This document shows, piece after piece, positions 53,563 to 63,762 of a stretch of 64,000 bases of DNA. The translations under genes were made by a program, and so were the position numbers. The notes beneath the pieces were generated by a model. It ran no database searches, was not told where the DNA came from, and saw only the letters and a list, made by a program, of their open reading frames with translations. The stretch's first letter is position 1, and each line of letters starts with the position of its first letter. Source of the DNA: Oscillatoriophycideae cyanobacterium NC_groundwater_1537_Pr4_S-0.65um_50_18 (GTDB lineage Bacteria; Cyanobacteriota; Cyanobacteriia; Elainellales; Elainellaceae); assembly GCA_016208305.1 (NCBI GenBank), contig JACQYI010000006.1:124001-188000 (forward strand), given 5' to 3'.

Positions 53563-56223
53563 CTAAGTTTCTGGGCACTTTTCTCCTCGCGCTTGACTCA
53601 TCAATAAATCGGTTGCGGCTTGAGCTGGCAGAGGACGGCTAAACAAATAGCCCTGCATCACTTCACAGTCAAGAGACAGCAGCGAATGCTTCTGAGCCTG
53701 CGTTTCCACGCCTTCGGCCACAAGCTGAAGATTGAGCACTTTACCCATCGCCACGATTGCTGCGACGATCGCCTTATCGTTAGGGTCAGTATTCAAATCT
53801 CTGACAAAAGACTGATCAATTTTGAGCGTGTGAAACGGGAATTTTTTTAAGTATCCCAATGAGGAATAACCTGTACCAAAGTCATCCATTGCGGTAGAAA
53901 CTCCCATTCGCCGCAGTTCTTGCAAAATCGTACAGGTGCGTTCCACATTTTTCATCACTGTCGTCTCAGTAATCTCTAGCTCTAGATAGCGTGGATCAAG
54001 TTGAGTCTCTTGTAGCACTCGCTCAACCATATCGAGCAGCTTGGGTTCGCGGAGTTGTCGGGCTGACAAGTTAACGGCCATGCCGATAGATGGCAGCCCC
54101 GCGGCTTGCCAAGCGCAGGTTTGAGCGCAAGCTGTACGCAGCACCCACTCCCCAATCGGCACGATCAGGCCGTTTTCCTCAGCGATCGGGATAAACTTGC
54201 CTGGAGAAACAATACCTAGCTCAGGATGCTGCCAGCGGAGCAGTGCCTCCATCTGGATAATTTTTCCCGTCACCACATTCACCTGAGGCTGATAGTAGAG
54301 CATTAACTCTTGTCGCTCTAAGGCTCGATGCAGATGATTTTCGAGGGTAAGCCACTCAGAAGCCTCTGAATTGAGGGTAGAAGTGTAAAGGTGATAGCCG
54401 TTGCGACCGCCGTCTTTCGCCCGATACAGGGCAGCATCAGCATTCTTTAAGAGCGTCTCGGCTGTTTCGCCATCATTGGGATAAACTGCAATGCCGATGC
54501 TGCTGCTGACATGCAGTGTATGGCCTTCTAGCTCATAGTCAGGCCTTAGCGCTAAGAGAATCTTTTGGGCGATCGTCGTGGCATCTTCAATGCTGTGCAG
54601 GTTGGGTAACAGCAGCGTAAATTCGTCGCCAGCCCAGCGCGCCACCATGTCGCTCTCGCGCAAACAGGCTTTTAGCCGTCGCGCCACCTCCTGCAAAAGC
54701 TGATCGCCTGCGGCATGGCCTAGAGAGTCATTTACTAGCTTAAACCGATCCAAATCGAGAAACATGACTGCCAGACGGCTCAGGTTTTGGGCTGCCTGAA
54801 AGAGGGTATCTGCCAGGCGATCGCTAAACATCATGCGATTGGGCAATCCGGTCAGCAAATCATGGGAAGCCTGATAGCGAATTCGGGCTTCGGTAAGCTG
54901 GCGCTCGGTGACATCTTGAAAGCTCCAAACCCGACCAATAACCTGATCATTCATACGCTGAGGACGCGATCGCCCCTCTAAAAAGCGCCCGTCCTGTAAC
55001 TCTAGAATGTCGTGGCTTTCGGCTGTGGGCTGAGCATAGAGATCTTGAATGCGATCGGTAAACCCCTCTGAATTCTTGAGAAATTGCGCCACATACTTAA
55101 AAATTTGCGGCTCTTCCTGCATCACCAAGTCAGCATCCTGAATTTGCCACAAATTGACGAATTTTTGATTGAAATTGAGGGTATAGCCTCTGGTATTGGT
55201 GACTAAGATGCCATCAGCCGTTGCCTCAAAAGTGGCTTGAAACAGTGAGAGTGAATTTTGAGACTCTTCTTTGCCGAAGGTCGGCTTAGCGTATGCAGCC
55301 GATCGCTCAAGGGTGCGTGCCGAAAAACCATGCGCTTGAGCAGCATGGGCTTGAGAACCATAAATTTGGAAAACATAGTGTTTCAGTTGCCCCGCTTTGT
55401 TTTGTATAGGAAAAACAGTCGTTTCCTGAAGGCAAACGGAGCCATCTTTGTGCTTGCTCAGCAATCGCCCCTGCCACAGTTGTCCTAAGGCAACCGTCTG
55501 CCACATCTCTTGCTGCATCTCTGGGTGAGACTCTAGCTCAAACAGCGTCGCGATTGGTTGGCCTACAACTTCTTCCCGGCAGTATCCGGCGAGGGCTTCA
55601 TAAGCTCCATTAATCTTCAGCAGTTTGGTGGCATTGTCGGTAATGGCGATCGCATCGGCGGCTTGTTCAAACAAGGCAGCAAATAGCTCTGTTTGCGCTA
55701 GGGCAGACTGCCACGCTTGGCGCTGAGCCGCCATTTTGTCTGCCAGTCGTCGCAAGTCCGACAGAGGGGTCGTGCGGGCTTGCAGCAGCATCAAGTAGTC
55801 TGATGTGGCACTGCGGCTGGGCGGCGCAACTTTGACCTCTAGCGATCGCAGAATATTGAGATCGGTGATCTGCGGCGCACCCAAGAAAAAGATCAGTTCT
55901 AGCGAAGCAACATAGAGAGCCTGCCCTTGAAATTGCAGACCGCCATTCTGAGATTCCAGCAAAATTAGGGCATCTGCTTGTTCGCAAGCTGCCGCAAAAT
56001 CAGCGGCTATGTCGGGATATTTAATCGTGAAATAGTCTTCTAGAGCATTACCTAAGGTAATCGCAGGATAAAGCCTGTGCATCGCATCGCCGATTTGCAC
56101 AATCTGCATTTCTCGGTTAAATGCCAAGTAGAAGGGGAATAACTTGGTAAGCCAATCCGATGAGAAGATAGAACCCTCACAACTTCGACTGGACGAGTTG
56201 GCGATCAGTCGCAATTTTGTCAT
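53563..56223 (-). CDS. HNOBA-like/PAS-PAS-GGDEF-EAL protein (cyclic di-GMP turnover)
   Basis: Of the 886 residues, about 28-165 resemble the heme-NO-binding-associated (HNOBA) domain: FPFYLAFNREMQIVQIGDAM, FQGQALYVASLELIFFLGAP, and TDLNILRSLEVKVAP. Two PAS domains follow (about 180-290 and 325-440), then GGDEF (about 450-610, signature AGDEF) and EAL (about 620-880: MEALLRW, ELEITET, MDDFGTGYSS, AEGVET). The EAL site looks complete; the G-to-A change in AGDEF leaves cyclase activity possible. No membrane helix is seen. No H-NOX gene, its usual partner, lies in the window. Confidence 0.88.
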   Translation of the reverse strand: MTKLRLIANSSSRSCEGSIFSSDWLTKLFPFYLAFNREMQIVQIGDAMHRLYPAITLGNALEDYFTIKYPDIAADFAAACEQADALILLESQNGGLQFQGQALYVASLELIFFLGAPQITDLNILRSLEVKVAPPSRSATSDYLMLLQARTTPLSDLRRLADKMAAQRQAWQSALAQTELFAALFEQAADAIAITDNATKLLKINGAYEALAGYCREEVVGQPIATLFELESHPEMQQEMWQTVALGQLWQGRLLSKHKDGSVCLQETTVFPIQNKAGQLKHYVFQIYGSQAHAAQAHGFSARTLERSAAYAKPTFGKEESQNSLSLFQATFEATADGILVTNTRGYTLNFNQKFVNLWQIQDADLVMQEEPQIFKYVAQFLKNSEGFTDRIQDLYAQPTAESHDILELQDGRFLEGRSRPQRMNDQVIGRVWSFQDVTERQLTEARIRYQASHDLLTGLPNRMMFSDRLADTLFQAAQNLSRLAVMFLDLDRFKLVNDSLGHAAGDQLLQEVARRLKACLRESDMVARWAGDEFTLLLPNLHSIEDATTIAQKILLALRPDYELEGHTLHVSSSIGIAVYPNDGETAETLLKNADAALYRAKDGGRNGYHLYTSTLNSEASEWLTLENHLHRALERQELMLYYQPQVNVVTGKIIQMEALLRWQHPELGIVSPGKFIPIAEENGLIVPIGEWVLRTACAQTCAWQAAGLPSIGMAVNLSARQLREPKLLDMVERVLQETQLDPRYLELEITETTVMKNVERTCTILQELRRMGVSTAMDDFGTGYSSLGYLKKFPFHTLKIDQSFVRDLNTDPNDKAIVAAIVAMGKVLNLQLVAEGVETQAQKHSLLSLDCEVMQGYLFSRPLPAQAATDLLMSQARGEKCPET

Positions 56224-56528
56224 TGGCAGCGCCTACACCCCGATAGCTAAACATGTGAGCGTTGTGGGGGGCGATCGCCAAAATTGTTAATTTACAGACC
56301 TCTCACCCTTAACTTAATAAACCCAGGGTGCAAAAGTTTTGACAAGGGAAAATCTACAGATCGAAGCATCTAGATAAAAATTTATGCCTGTGTAATTCCT
56401 GAGTTGACCGAAAGTATGAGTGATTTTAGGGGTAAATCTGTCGGAACCTGCTCAGGTACCACAAATTTATCCCCCTTCAGTTTGCGTATCTCTACTCAGG
56501 GTCTACGTTACTTTGCTAGGGTGATTTG
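56224..56528. other. Gap between cysK and GGDEF-EAL gene
   Basis: These 305 nt carry the promoter of the sensor gene and the cysK 3' end. No gene or clear hairpin is recognised. Confidence 0.35.
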
Positions 56529-57503
56529 TTAAGCGATCGCTAACCCTTTAGAAGCCAACCATGCAGGATTAAACAGCCGTGACTGATAGCGTGCGCCACC
56601 ATCACATAGAATCGTGACGATCGTATGCCCTTTGCCCATTTGCTTGGCTAAGGCAACAGCAGCAGCGACATTAATCCCGACGGAGCCGCCCATAAACAGA
56701 CCATCTCGGCGCAATAGCTGATAGACCACTCGCAGAGCTTCTGGGTCTTCAATCTGAATCGCATCGTCGATCGGTACATTTTCCATATTTGCCGTGACGC
56801 GGCTGTTGCCAATGCCTTCGGTAATCGAGCTACCTGTAATAGAGATCTCTCCTGTCTTGGCATAGCTGTAGAGTGCACTGCCCATCGGATCGGCCAACAC
56901 ACACCGAATGTCAGGATTCTTCTCTTTCAACAGCATTGCCACCCCAGCATAGGTGCCGCCTGTACCCGTAGAGGCCACCCAAGCATCGACCGTACCGTCG
57001 GTTTGTCGCCAAATTTCGGCTCCTGTTGTCTCGTAGTGGGCACGCCGATTGGCGAGGTTGTCAAACTGGTTTGCCCAGATAGCGTTTTCCATTTCTGCTG
57101 CCACCCGGCCTGACAGCCTGACGTAATTATTGGGATCTTTGTAAGGTACGGCGGGCACTGTCCGCACTTCTGCTCCCAAAGTCCGTAAGAGATCAATCTT
57201 TTCTTGAGACTGGGTTTCGGGAATGATGATCAAGCACTTGTAGCCTTTGGCGTTGCAAATGTGAGCCAAGCCAATACCCGTATTGCCCGCAGTGCCCTCA
57301 ACTACAGTGCCACCTGGCTTGAGCAAACCGCGTTCTTCGGCATCCTTAATAATATAGAGCGCTGCCCGATCTTTGACCGAGCCGCCCGGATTCAAAAATT
57401 CTGCCTTGCCCAAAATATTGCATCCGGTTTCCTCGCTAAAGCTATTCAGCCGGATGAGGGGCGTATTGCCGATCGCATCTACAAAACTCTGCTTAATCTC
57501 CAT
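56529..57503 (-). CDS. cysK: Cysteine synthase (O-acetylserine sulfhydrylase)
   Basis: It makes cysteine from O-acetylserine and sulfide with PLP. The PLP lysine is K44 in NPGGSVKDRAA, the substrate loop reads EGTAGNTGIGLAH (EPTSGNTG in many CysK proteins), and the phosphate loop is TGTGGTYAG. The EGTAGNTG variant is typical of one cyanobacterial/plant-like subgroup and may differ in substrate preference. The ATG at 57503 (324 aa) has GAGGG close upstream; a TTG at 57512 is the alternative. Confidence 0.92.
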   Translation of the reverse strand: MEIKQSFVDAIGNTPLIRLNSFSEETGCNILGKAEFLNPGGSVKDRAALYIIKDAEERGLLKPGGTVVEGTAGNTGIGLAHICNAKGYKCLIIIPETQSQEKIDLLRTLGAEVRTVPAVPYKDPNNYVRLSGRVAAEMENAIWANQFDNLANRRAHYETTGAEIWRQTDGTVDAWVASTGTGGTYAGVAMLLKEKNPDIRCVLADPMGSALYSYAKTGEISITGSSITEGIGNSRVTANMENVPIDDAIQIEDPEALRVVYQLLRRDGLFMGGSVGINVAAAVALAKQMGKGHTIVTILCDGGARYQSRLFNPAWLASKGLAIA

Positions 57504-57903
57504 ATCCCTCAACCCTTACTCCATAACCCAAACGGATTGATCTACAAAAGTGACTTTGCGCAATCAATGCCAAATTTCAATTCAAACCACCTTAATTGTG
57601 ACTTGAATTGAAGCAGGTTTAGCGGTTCATCCTGCCGTTTATGGGACTTCAGGAGACTTTGTGGGCTGTACGGGACTTGTCCCATAAGCCCCTTAAGATG
57701 TTTCATCTCAACCGTCCCGACAGGAGCGCTTGTGAAAGTGCCGCCATTAGGGATTTGTAAAGAAATAAGTTATTTCATTGAGATCTTTATCTCTAGATTG
57801 CGTCTGAGTAACCTTATGTCGTCTTGTGTGTCGGGGGGTTTGCGCCGAAAGAGAATAAGGGTATCTTGAGAATATAAAGAAAACCTTAAAAGCAGAGACC
57901 GCT
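57504..57903. other. Upstream region of cysK and small-protein gene
   Basis: These 400 nt lie between divergent genes. GGTTTAGCGGT at about 57616 repeats an arm of the hairpin at 34997. CAGGTTTAGCGGTTCATCCTG and the paired GGGACTT-GTCCCATAAG segments near 57640-57690 suggest a folded repeat element. No gene is seen. Confidence 0.4.
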
Positions 57904-58113
57904 ATGAATCCGACGATGATGCAACGGTTTTGGGCGCTGATTGAGACAGTTCGGACAAATATGCCGTTAGCGCTTGATGACGGAAGCTTAAGGCAGTGGT
58001 TAATTCGTCAAGTGACTGTCCAAGGAACCTTTGACACCCGTGAAGCCGCTATCCTGAGCGATTACATTGATGCGAGACTGCCTCTAATTCGGGACATGGC
58101 GCAAGAGCACTAG
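57904..58113 (+). CDS. Small conserved-looking protein of unknown function
   Basis: This 69-aa cytoplasmic protein has a predicted all-helical character: MMQRFWALIETVRTNMPLAL, DDGSLRQWLIRQV, and DYIDARLPLIRDMAQEH at the end. The pattern with LSDYI..RLPLIRDMA looks like a short cyanobacterial family I have seen only as hypothetical. No signal peptide or cysteines. It stands alone, divergent from cysK. Confidence 0.65.
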   Translation: MNPTMMQRFWALIETVRTNMPLALDDGSLRQWLIRQVTVQGTFDTREAAILSDYIDARLPLIRDMAQEH

Positions 58114-58647
58114 ATGACTGCTTGATGAAGCTACCCAGCGGTTTAGTCTACGTTTGTGGGGCTCCGAATTTATTAGGGCTTCCAGAATATTCCTAAATTT
58201 CGTCGGCTTAGAATCTAGCTGACCTAAAGTTGAACTGGCTGACCGATCGCCTCTTAATTCTCCCCCGATCGCCCAGCCTCTAGACAAAATCTCTAGACAG
58301 AAATCTTCAGGCAAAAATCCTGCCAAACAATTTTTCCAGTATTTGCCTTCAGCCTCACGCTTGAATGGCGATCGCACTCAAAATACTTTTCTGTTGCGCA
58401 AGCCAAGTTTGCACAATAGAAAGCTATGCCTTTCAGGAACTCCTAAATTGGGAAGCTTCTTTTGCGCTTCATTATCTTGAGCAATAAAGTTTTGATATAA
58501 CCGTAGCCATTGCTCTTAGGCTCACGGACTCAATAAAACCCCATAGTTTCTTGGAGGTGCCGCACGGATTGCAGCACTTCTAATAAAAATTCCAGGTTGA
58601 TTGGCGATTCTGAGGACATCAATAATGACCTCCACAATTAATAACCT
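58114..58647. other. Gap between the 69-aa gene and the anti-sigma gene
   Basis: These 534 nt contain no convincing gene. A 97-aa minus-strand frame (58084-58377) overlaps the 69-aa gene's end and has no recognisable product. Confidence 0.4.
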
Positions 58648-59082
58648 CTACTCTGTAACCTCAACCTTTTGGGGTAGCTCAGCCTCCAGCGTCAGACAAT
58701 TGCGGCCATTGATCTGAAGACGATACTCTACCCTATCCATCAAGCGGTTCAGAATTAGCCAGCCGTATCCTCCTTCTTGCTGCCCTTGAGGCGTAGGCGG
58801 CAGATAGGTAGACAAATCATAGCCTTTGCCGTGATCCCATATTTCTAGGTGCAAATTGCGGTCTTTTAGCTCTAGCCGCACCAAGATCGGCAAATTGGGC
58901 TGTTCTCGATGGGCATGGCGCACCACGTTTGAGTAGGCTTCTACTAAAACCAAGCGCAGTCGGCTGGCCTGTCGTGACCAATCCACTTCATCCTGTAATT
59001 CTAGTTCTAGGGTGCCGAGTAGCCAGTTTTCTACGACAGCCAGAAACCTAAGGTCGCTGGGGACATGCAGTTCAGTTCTCAT
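58648..59082 (-). CDS. RsbW-like anti-sigma regulatory ATPase
   Basis: This 144-aa HATPase_c protein is of the RsbW/SpoIIAB kind, which phosphorylate an antagonist or bind a sigma factor. The N box VEAYSNVVRHAHRE, the G1 box WDHGKGYDL and the G2 region GGYGWLILNRLMDRVEY are visible. It starts 3 nt after the phosphatase gene stop, so the two are one unit. No STAS antagonist gene follows. Confidence 0.88.
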   Translation of the reverse strand: MRTELHVPSDLRFLAVVENWLLGTLELELQDEVDWSRQASRLRLVLVEAYSNVVRHAHREQPNLPILVRLELKDRNLHLEIWDHGKGYDLSTYLPPTPQGQQEGGYGWLILNRLMDRVEYRLQINGRNCLTLEAELPQKVEVTE

Positions 59083-59085
59083 AGA

Positions 59086-60879
59086 CTACAGTACCTCCAG
59101 AGAGAGCATGGTTTGGTCATCTTCTTGAATGGAATTATGAGCTTGAATATCTGCTAGCAGGCGGTTGAGATCTAGCCGATCCTGCTGCTGGAGCACCATC
59201 TGCCATAGGCCAGACTGCTGAAGCATAGCGCCACTAGAATGGTCTTCTGTAGAAACTTGAGGGATTGTGGCTTCGGTGATGCCGTCAGAGGTGAGGAGAA
59301 AAATATCGCCAGTGGCAAGATGCAAATTACCTGAAGTGGCTTTCCAGTGGGGCAAGATGCCTAGAGGGACACCTCGTACCTTAAGATATTCTGGCTCTGA
59401 ATGAGCTTCTGCTAGCTCCTGAGTATCCTGAGTCTCTATTGAGTGGAGCGATCGCTCATGTTGCCGAGACCAGACCATCGGATAAATATGTCCAGCATTG
59501 GCATAGCTGAGGTTGCCTGAGCTAGGCGTATAGCGAGCCAGCACCAGGGTAATAAAGCAATTGCTGCTTACCAAGTCTTCCCAAAGGCTCTGATTGAGAT
59601 GGTGCATAACCTCATGAGGTTCGGGAGAAATTTCTTGAGCTAGCTCTCGCCGCAGTAGCGAGATGCCGCTAGCCATAAACAGCGCTGCCGGAACACCCTT
59701 ACCAGAGACATCCCCGACTGCCAGCCAGATATCGCCTTGAGGATGCACATACACTTCAAAAAAATCGCCTCCCACCTGTCGAGCCGGAAAACATAGCGCT
59801 TGTACTATAACGTTTTCTAGCTGGGGTAAACTCTGACGCAGCAAATTGGTTTGAATCTGTCGCGCTACAGCCAACTCTGACTGCATTTGAGCCGATTGCT
59901 CTTGAATTTGCTGATATAGCTTAGCTTGAGAAAGGGCAAGAGCGGCCTGCTCTGCAACTCCACTCAGCAGTTGACTATCTTCTACTGTCCACAGTTCGGC
60001 ATCGGCAGACCGATGCAACATGAGTAGAGCCAACATTTCCTTCTGATAGGTCAACGGAACTTTGAGCTGAGTCTGGTTACTGACCTGAGCTTGAACGACT
60101 TGAGGCGTTGAGCACTGAGAAAATTGCTCTAAAGCAAGAGTGTCAAACCCCAACTGCTCTTGATCTTTTAAGTGGGGGTTGGGTAAGTGTGGGTTGGGTG
60201 AGCCTGTACTGGATGTACCACTGGATGAGTGAGTGGCCGAACTGAGTGGCGCGATCGCCGAATAGGTAAATAGCTCAGAAGAAAATCGGTAGGGCAGCGT
60301 AGATTCTCCCTCTGTTCGTTCTAAAGGACAGAGCGCGCAAATATCTGCTTCAAAGGCTTGTCCGATAGTCTCTACGACTCTTTGCAGCATATTGTCATAG
60401 TCAAGCGACTCGCGGATAGCCGTCGTAATGGTGTTAAATAGCGATTCTCGCCGCAAAGCGCGCCGTAGCTCATTGGTACGACGTTTTAACACCTGATAGG
60501 TTTCGGCTGCCTGCTGAATGGTCACTTTTAGCTCAGCCGGAGTCCAGGGTTTTGTAATGTACTTGAAAACTTTACCTGCGTTGATCGCTCCCACTAGATC
60601 TTCAACATCTGTGTAGGCCGTCAGCAAAATTCGGATAGTGTCGGGAAAGCGCTCGACTGTACGACCCAAAAATTCTGTCCCGCTCATCTTGGGCATGCGC
60701 TGATCCGAGATGATAATGGCCATTTCGCCCACCTGCTCTAGGATCTGAATCGCATTAGCGGCACTATCGGCTTTGTATATTTCAAAATCTTGCCGAAAGG
60801 TGCGATAGAGCAAGTCTAGGTTGTGTGATTCATCATCAACGACCATGAGTTTGAGCTTTCTTCCATTTAACTCACCCAT
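59086..60879 (-). CDS. Response regulator with PP2C (RsbU/SpoIIE) phosphatase domain
   Basis: Of 597 residues, the first 125 form a receiver domain (acidic D15/D16, phospho-acceptor D59 in SDQRMP, K in ITKPW). A GAF-like region follows (about 155-320), interrupted by an S/P-rich linker with a PNPHL duplication. A coiled coil (about 325-350) and a PPM/SpoIIE phosphatase (about 355-595: GGDFFEVY, VGDVSGKGVPAALFMA, SDGITEA, EDDQTMLSL) complete it. The ATG at 60879 has GGAAG 5 nt upstream; a GTG at 60891 is less likely. With the RsbW-like gene it forms a partner-switching module. Confidence 0.92.
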   Translation of the reverse strand: MGELNGRKLKLMVVDDESHNLDLLYRTFRQDFEIYKADSAANAIQILEQVGEMAIIISDQRMPKMSGTEFLGRTVERFPDTIRILLTAYTDVEDLVGAINAGKVFKYITKPWTPAELKVTIQQAAETYQVLKRRTNELRRALRRESLFNTITTAIRESLDYDNMLQRVVETIGQAFEADICALCPLERTEGESTLPYRFSSELFTYSAIAPLSSATHSSSGTSSTGSPNPHLPNPHLKDQEQLGFDTLALEQFSQCSTPQVVQAQVSNQTQLKVPLTYQKEMLALLMLHRSADAELWTVEDSQLLSGVAEQAALALSQAKLYQQIQEQSAQMQSELAVARQIQTNLLRQSLPQLENVIVQALCFPARQVGGDFFEVYVHPQGDIWLAVGDVSGKGVPAALFMASGISLLRRELAQEISPEPHEVMHHLNQSLWEDLVSSNCFITLVLARYTPSSGNLSYANAGHIYPMVWSRQHERSLHSIETQDTQELAEAHSEPEYLKVRGVPLGILPHWKATSGNLHLATGDIFLLTSDGITEATIPQVSTEDHSSGAMLQQSGLWQMVLQQQDRLDLNRLLADIQAHNSIQEDDQTMLSLEVL

Positions 60880-61157
60880 GCTCACTTCCACCTGCGCAAC
60901 TTAATCTTTACTTATGTTTAACTCTTTCGGCAAAAATTTAGTCTTCCCTGAGAAAAACTTAGCTTTTCTTGATCAAACTTGGAGAATTTTTCAATATTTT
61001 GGGTTGCCCTGCTTGATGGTTAAGGTACCCTAATTTCGTTAGAAACTACCATTTGAGTGCAGAAAAAGAGTTCACATAGACTAATTTGCCCAATTTTAGG
61101 AATCTCTAACCCTCAAAACGGCCTATGTCTAAACGTGAGTCTGAGAATGACGCGGCT

Positions 61158-62456
61158 TTACTTTCTGATCAAGCTTTTTTGAGCCTTTTTTTCTTGAAGT
61201 AGGTAAGTTGTCATAACGCCTTTGCCCTTAATCTCGATTCTGCCCCGCTCTTTGAGCAAGAAAGCATGATGGAGGCGATCGTAGGCGTCACTTGTCACCT
61301 GAATTTGGCCTGGAATACCTTGAGATTCCATACGACTCGCCACATTTACCGTGTCGCCCCAGAGATCGTAGATGAATTTTTTGGTGCCAATGACTCCGGC
61401 AATTACAGGCCCAGTGTTGATGCCAATCCGAATGCTGAAGGGTTGATTTTGCTCCATGCTAAATTGAGCGATCGCATCCTGCATATCTAGCGCCATTTGG
61501 GCGATTGCCTCGGCGTGGTCGGGGCGTTCTAGGGGCAAGCCGCCTACCACCATATAGGCATCACCGATGGTTTTGATCTTTTCCAGCCCATGTTTTTCAG
61601 CCAGTTCATCAAAAGTAGAAAAAATCTGGTTGAGGAGCGTCACCAATTCCGTTGCGGGAATGCTGGCACAGATGCGGGTAAAGCCGACGATATCGGCAAA
61701 CAGCACCGTCACTTCGGCAAAGCTTTCGGCGATCGTGCGTTGGTCTTGTTTGAGCTGTTGGGCGATCGCCTCTGGCAGAATATTTAGCAGCAGCTTTTCA
61801 GATTTTTCCTGCTCTCGCTCCAGGGCACAACGGGCAAAAAATTCGGCACGCTGGAGCCGCTCATAGAGAAACACTGAAAGATTGCAAATGCCGCAAAACC
61901 AGAACAGAAAAACCATCTGCACAGCATCCCAAAGTGGATACTGCACTGGGCGCAGTCCCAAGAGCGCATTGACGCCATAGTAGTAAATCAGCAGCCCTAG
62001 CTGAGAAATAAGGTGAAGTTGCCAGCGCACTGGAATCAAAGTCGCTAGGGTCATAAAAGCAAGCGTCCAGGCGTAAAGCCCTGGAAAGGCAATACCGCTT
62101 AGCGTTGCCCAAACCTGCTCTAGGATAGTGATTGACCAAGATCCAGCCAAAAATAGCAGCGCTGGGCGATCGCGTCCTATCTGGGTGCGGCTGAGCCATA
62201 AGCAGCCCACCAGACTGATTTCTGAGACAAACGCCATGAAAAACCAGACGCTATCCCATTCGTTAGGGTAGATCAGGCCGCGAATCAGCTTGACTCCCAT
62301 AAACGTGGGATAGGCAGCGATCGCAATCCGTAAGCCCCAGCGCAATCGCTGCTTAAAAAACTGCTGCTGCCAAGCTTGGTAGGCGATCGCATCAGGATTC
62401 AGTCTTGCGGTGGGTAGGCAGGTCAAACGAGTGCCGAGGGTGATTCTACTTGCCAC
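61158..62456 (-). CDS. Membrane class III adenylate cyclase
   Basis: The 432-aa product has about six membrane helices (residues 38-200), a short coiled coil and a class III cyclase domain (about 245-420). It has the metal aspartates in FADIVGFTR and GDAYM, the transition-state block DTVNVASRMES, and purine-selecting residues Lys in KIKTIGDAYM and Asp in YDLWGDTVN, the adenylate type rather than the Glu/Cys guanylate type. cAMP in cyanobacteria controls motility through SYCRP. The start is a GTG at 62456. Confidence 0.92.
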   Translation of the reverse strand: MASRITLGTRLTCLPTARLNPDAIAYQAWQQQFFKQRLRWGLRIAIAAYPTFMGVKLIRGLIYPNEWDSVWFFMAFVSEISLVGCLWLSRTQIGRDRPALLFLAGSWSITILEQVWATLSGIAFPGLYAWTLAFMTLATLIPVRWQLHLISQLGLLIYYYGVNALLGLRPVQYPLWDAVQMVFLFWFCGICNLSVFLYERLQRAEFFARCALEREQEKSEKLLLNILPEAIAQQLKQDQRTIAESFAEVTVLFADIVGFTRICASIPATELVTLLNQIFSTFDELAEKHGLEKIKTIGDAYMVVGGLPLERPDHAEAIAQMALDMQDAIAQFSMEQNQPFSIRIGINTGPVIAGVIGTKKFIYDLWGDTVNVASRMESQGIPGQIQVTSDAYDRLHHAFLLKERGRIEIKGKGVMTTYLLQEKKAQKSLIRK

Positions 62457-62701
62457 TGAACCCCTATATATTCAAAAATAATGCAACAAAAATTGGTAGA
62501 AGCCATTCAGCGTCAAGATTGTTGCCCGTCGGTCGATGACAGCAATCTTTTAGCGAATCAATCCAGTAGCGCACCCTTGTCTAGAGCTTAACATTGCCTT
62601 GAAGCTGAAGCACAGGCTACAGGTGGGACAGAGCGCATCTAGCGAAAGGAGTGAGTAGGCCAATTTAAGCGCAAATTTTCAGACACGACCGTTCAGGTGG
62701 G

Positions 62702-63424
62702 TCAGGGCGTTGCTAAACTCAACTGCTGCAATTCCATGAGTTCTTTGATGCCTTTCTCAGCTAAATCCAAAATTTGATTGAGCTGAAAGCGGCTAAAGCT
62801 GCCTTCTTCGGCAGTACCTTGGAGTTCAATGACTTCTAGCCGATCGTTGAGAACAATATTGCAATCTGTTGAGGCGGCAACATCTTCGGGATAGTTCAAG
62901 TCTAGGAAAGCCTCACCGTCTAGCAGCCCGATCGACACGGCAGCAATTTGGTGGCAAATGGGCGATCGCTCAAGCTCACCGCTTTGCAGAAGCTTGTCAA
63001 TGGCATCGCATAACGCGACATAACCACCTGTGATGGCTGCTGTGCGGGTGCCTGCATCAGCTTGCAGCACGTCAGCATCAACTGTAATCGTATGCTCGCC
63101 TAAGATTTCCATGTCGAGGGCAGCCCGTAAGCTTCGCCCAATCAAACGCTGAATTTCCTGCGTTCGCCCTGAGAGCTTCATAAATTCACGCGTTTGGCGA
63201 GGAGATGTAGCCGTGGGCAGCATCCGATACTCTGCCGTCAGCCAGCCTTGCCCTGTTCCTTCTAGAAATCTGGGCACTCCAGGCTGAATGCTGACCGTAC
63301 AAAGCACCTGGGTATCGCCGCAATGGGTCAGCACAGAGCCAGCCGCAAAGCGAGTAAAATTCCGCTCAAACTGAACGGGACGAAGCTGATCGGATTGCCG
63401 ACCATCTGGACGCTGCCAAACCAT
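62702..63424 (-). CDS. rph: Ribonuclease PH
   Basis: RNase PH trims tRNA 3' ends by phosphorolysis. The 240-aa product matches along its length: [48 protein letters not shown] in parts, [30 protein letters not shown] and [17 protein letters not shown]. Normal length; the start ATG at 63424 is clear. Confidence 0.96.
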   Translation of the reverse strand: MVWQRPDGRQSDQLRPVQFERNFTRFAAGSVLTHCGDTQVLCTVSIQPGVPRFLEGTGQGWLTAEYRMLPTATSPRQTREFMKLSGRTQEIQRLIGRSLRAALDMEILGEHTITVDADVLQADAGTRTAAITGGYVALCDAIDKLLQSGELERSPICHQIAAVSIGLLDGEAFLDLNYPEDVAASTDCNIVLNDRLEVIELQGTAEEGSFSRFQLNQILDLAEKGIKELMELQQLSLATP

Positions 63425-63762
63425 GATGCTTTCCTCAAAACCCTCACTCAGGATACTCGGGATCGCTAACCAGGTCTAGAACATCCCCTGCTGCTGATCC
63501 TGATCGAGCCATTGGCGGTTATATTACATATAGTGTTTTCCAGAGGGGAGAATTGAGGAGTGGCGCTATATTTGCTCCATTAAATAAAATGGCGATCGTT
63601 TGGCACAGACCCAATCTTTGCCGCGCCCGATCGTCCTCATTTGTTGCCCTAAGGGTAATTTTGAAAACTATGCCGTTGATTTTTAGGGTGGGAGACATCC
63701 CTGCTCTAAAAAAGTAAGCCGCATTCTAAAACCTGTTCAGTCCTGTAGTTTGGAATAGCCCT
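63425..63762. other. Divergent region between rph and the CobO-like gene
   Basis: These 338 nt include promoters in both directions. No gene or RNA is recognised. Confidence 0.35.
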
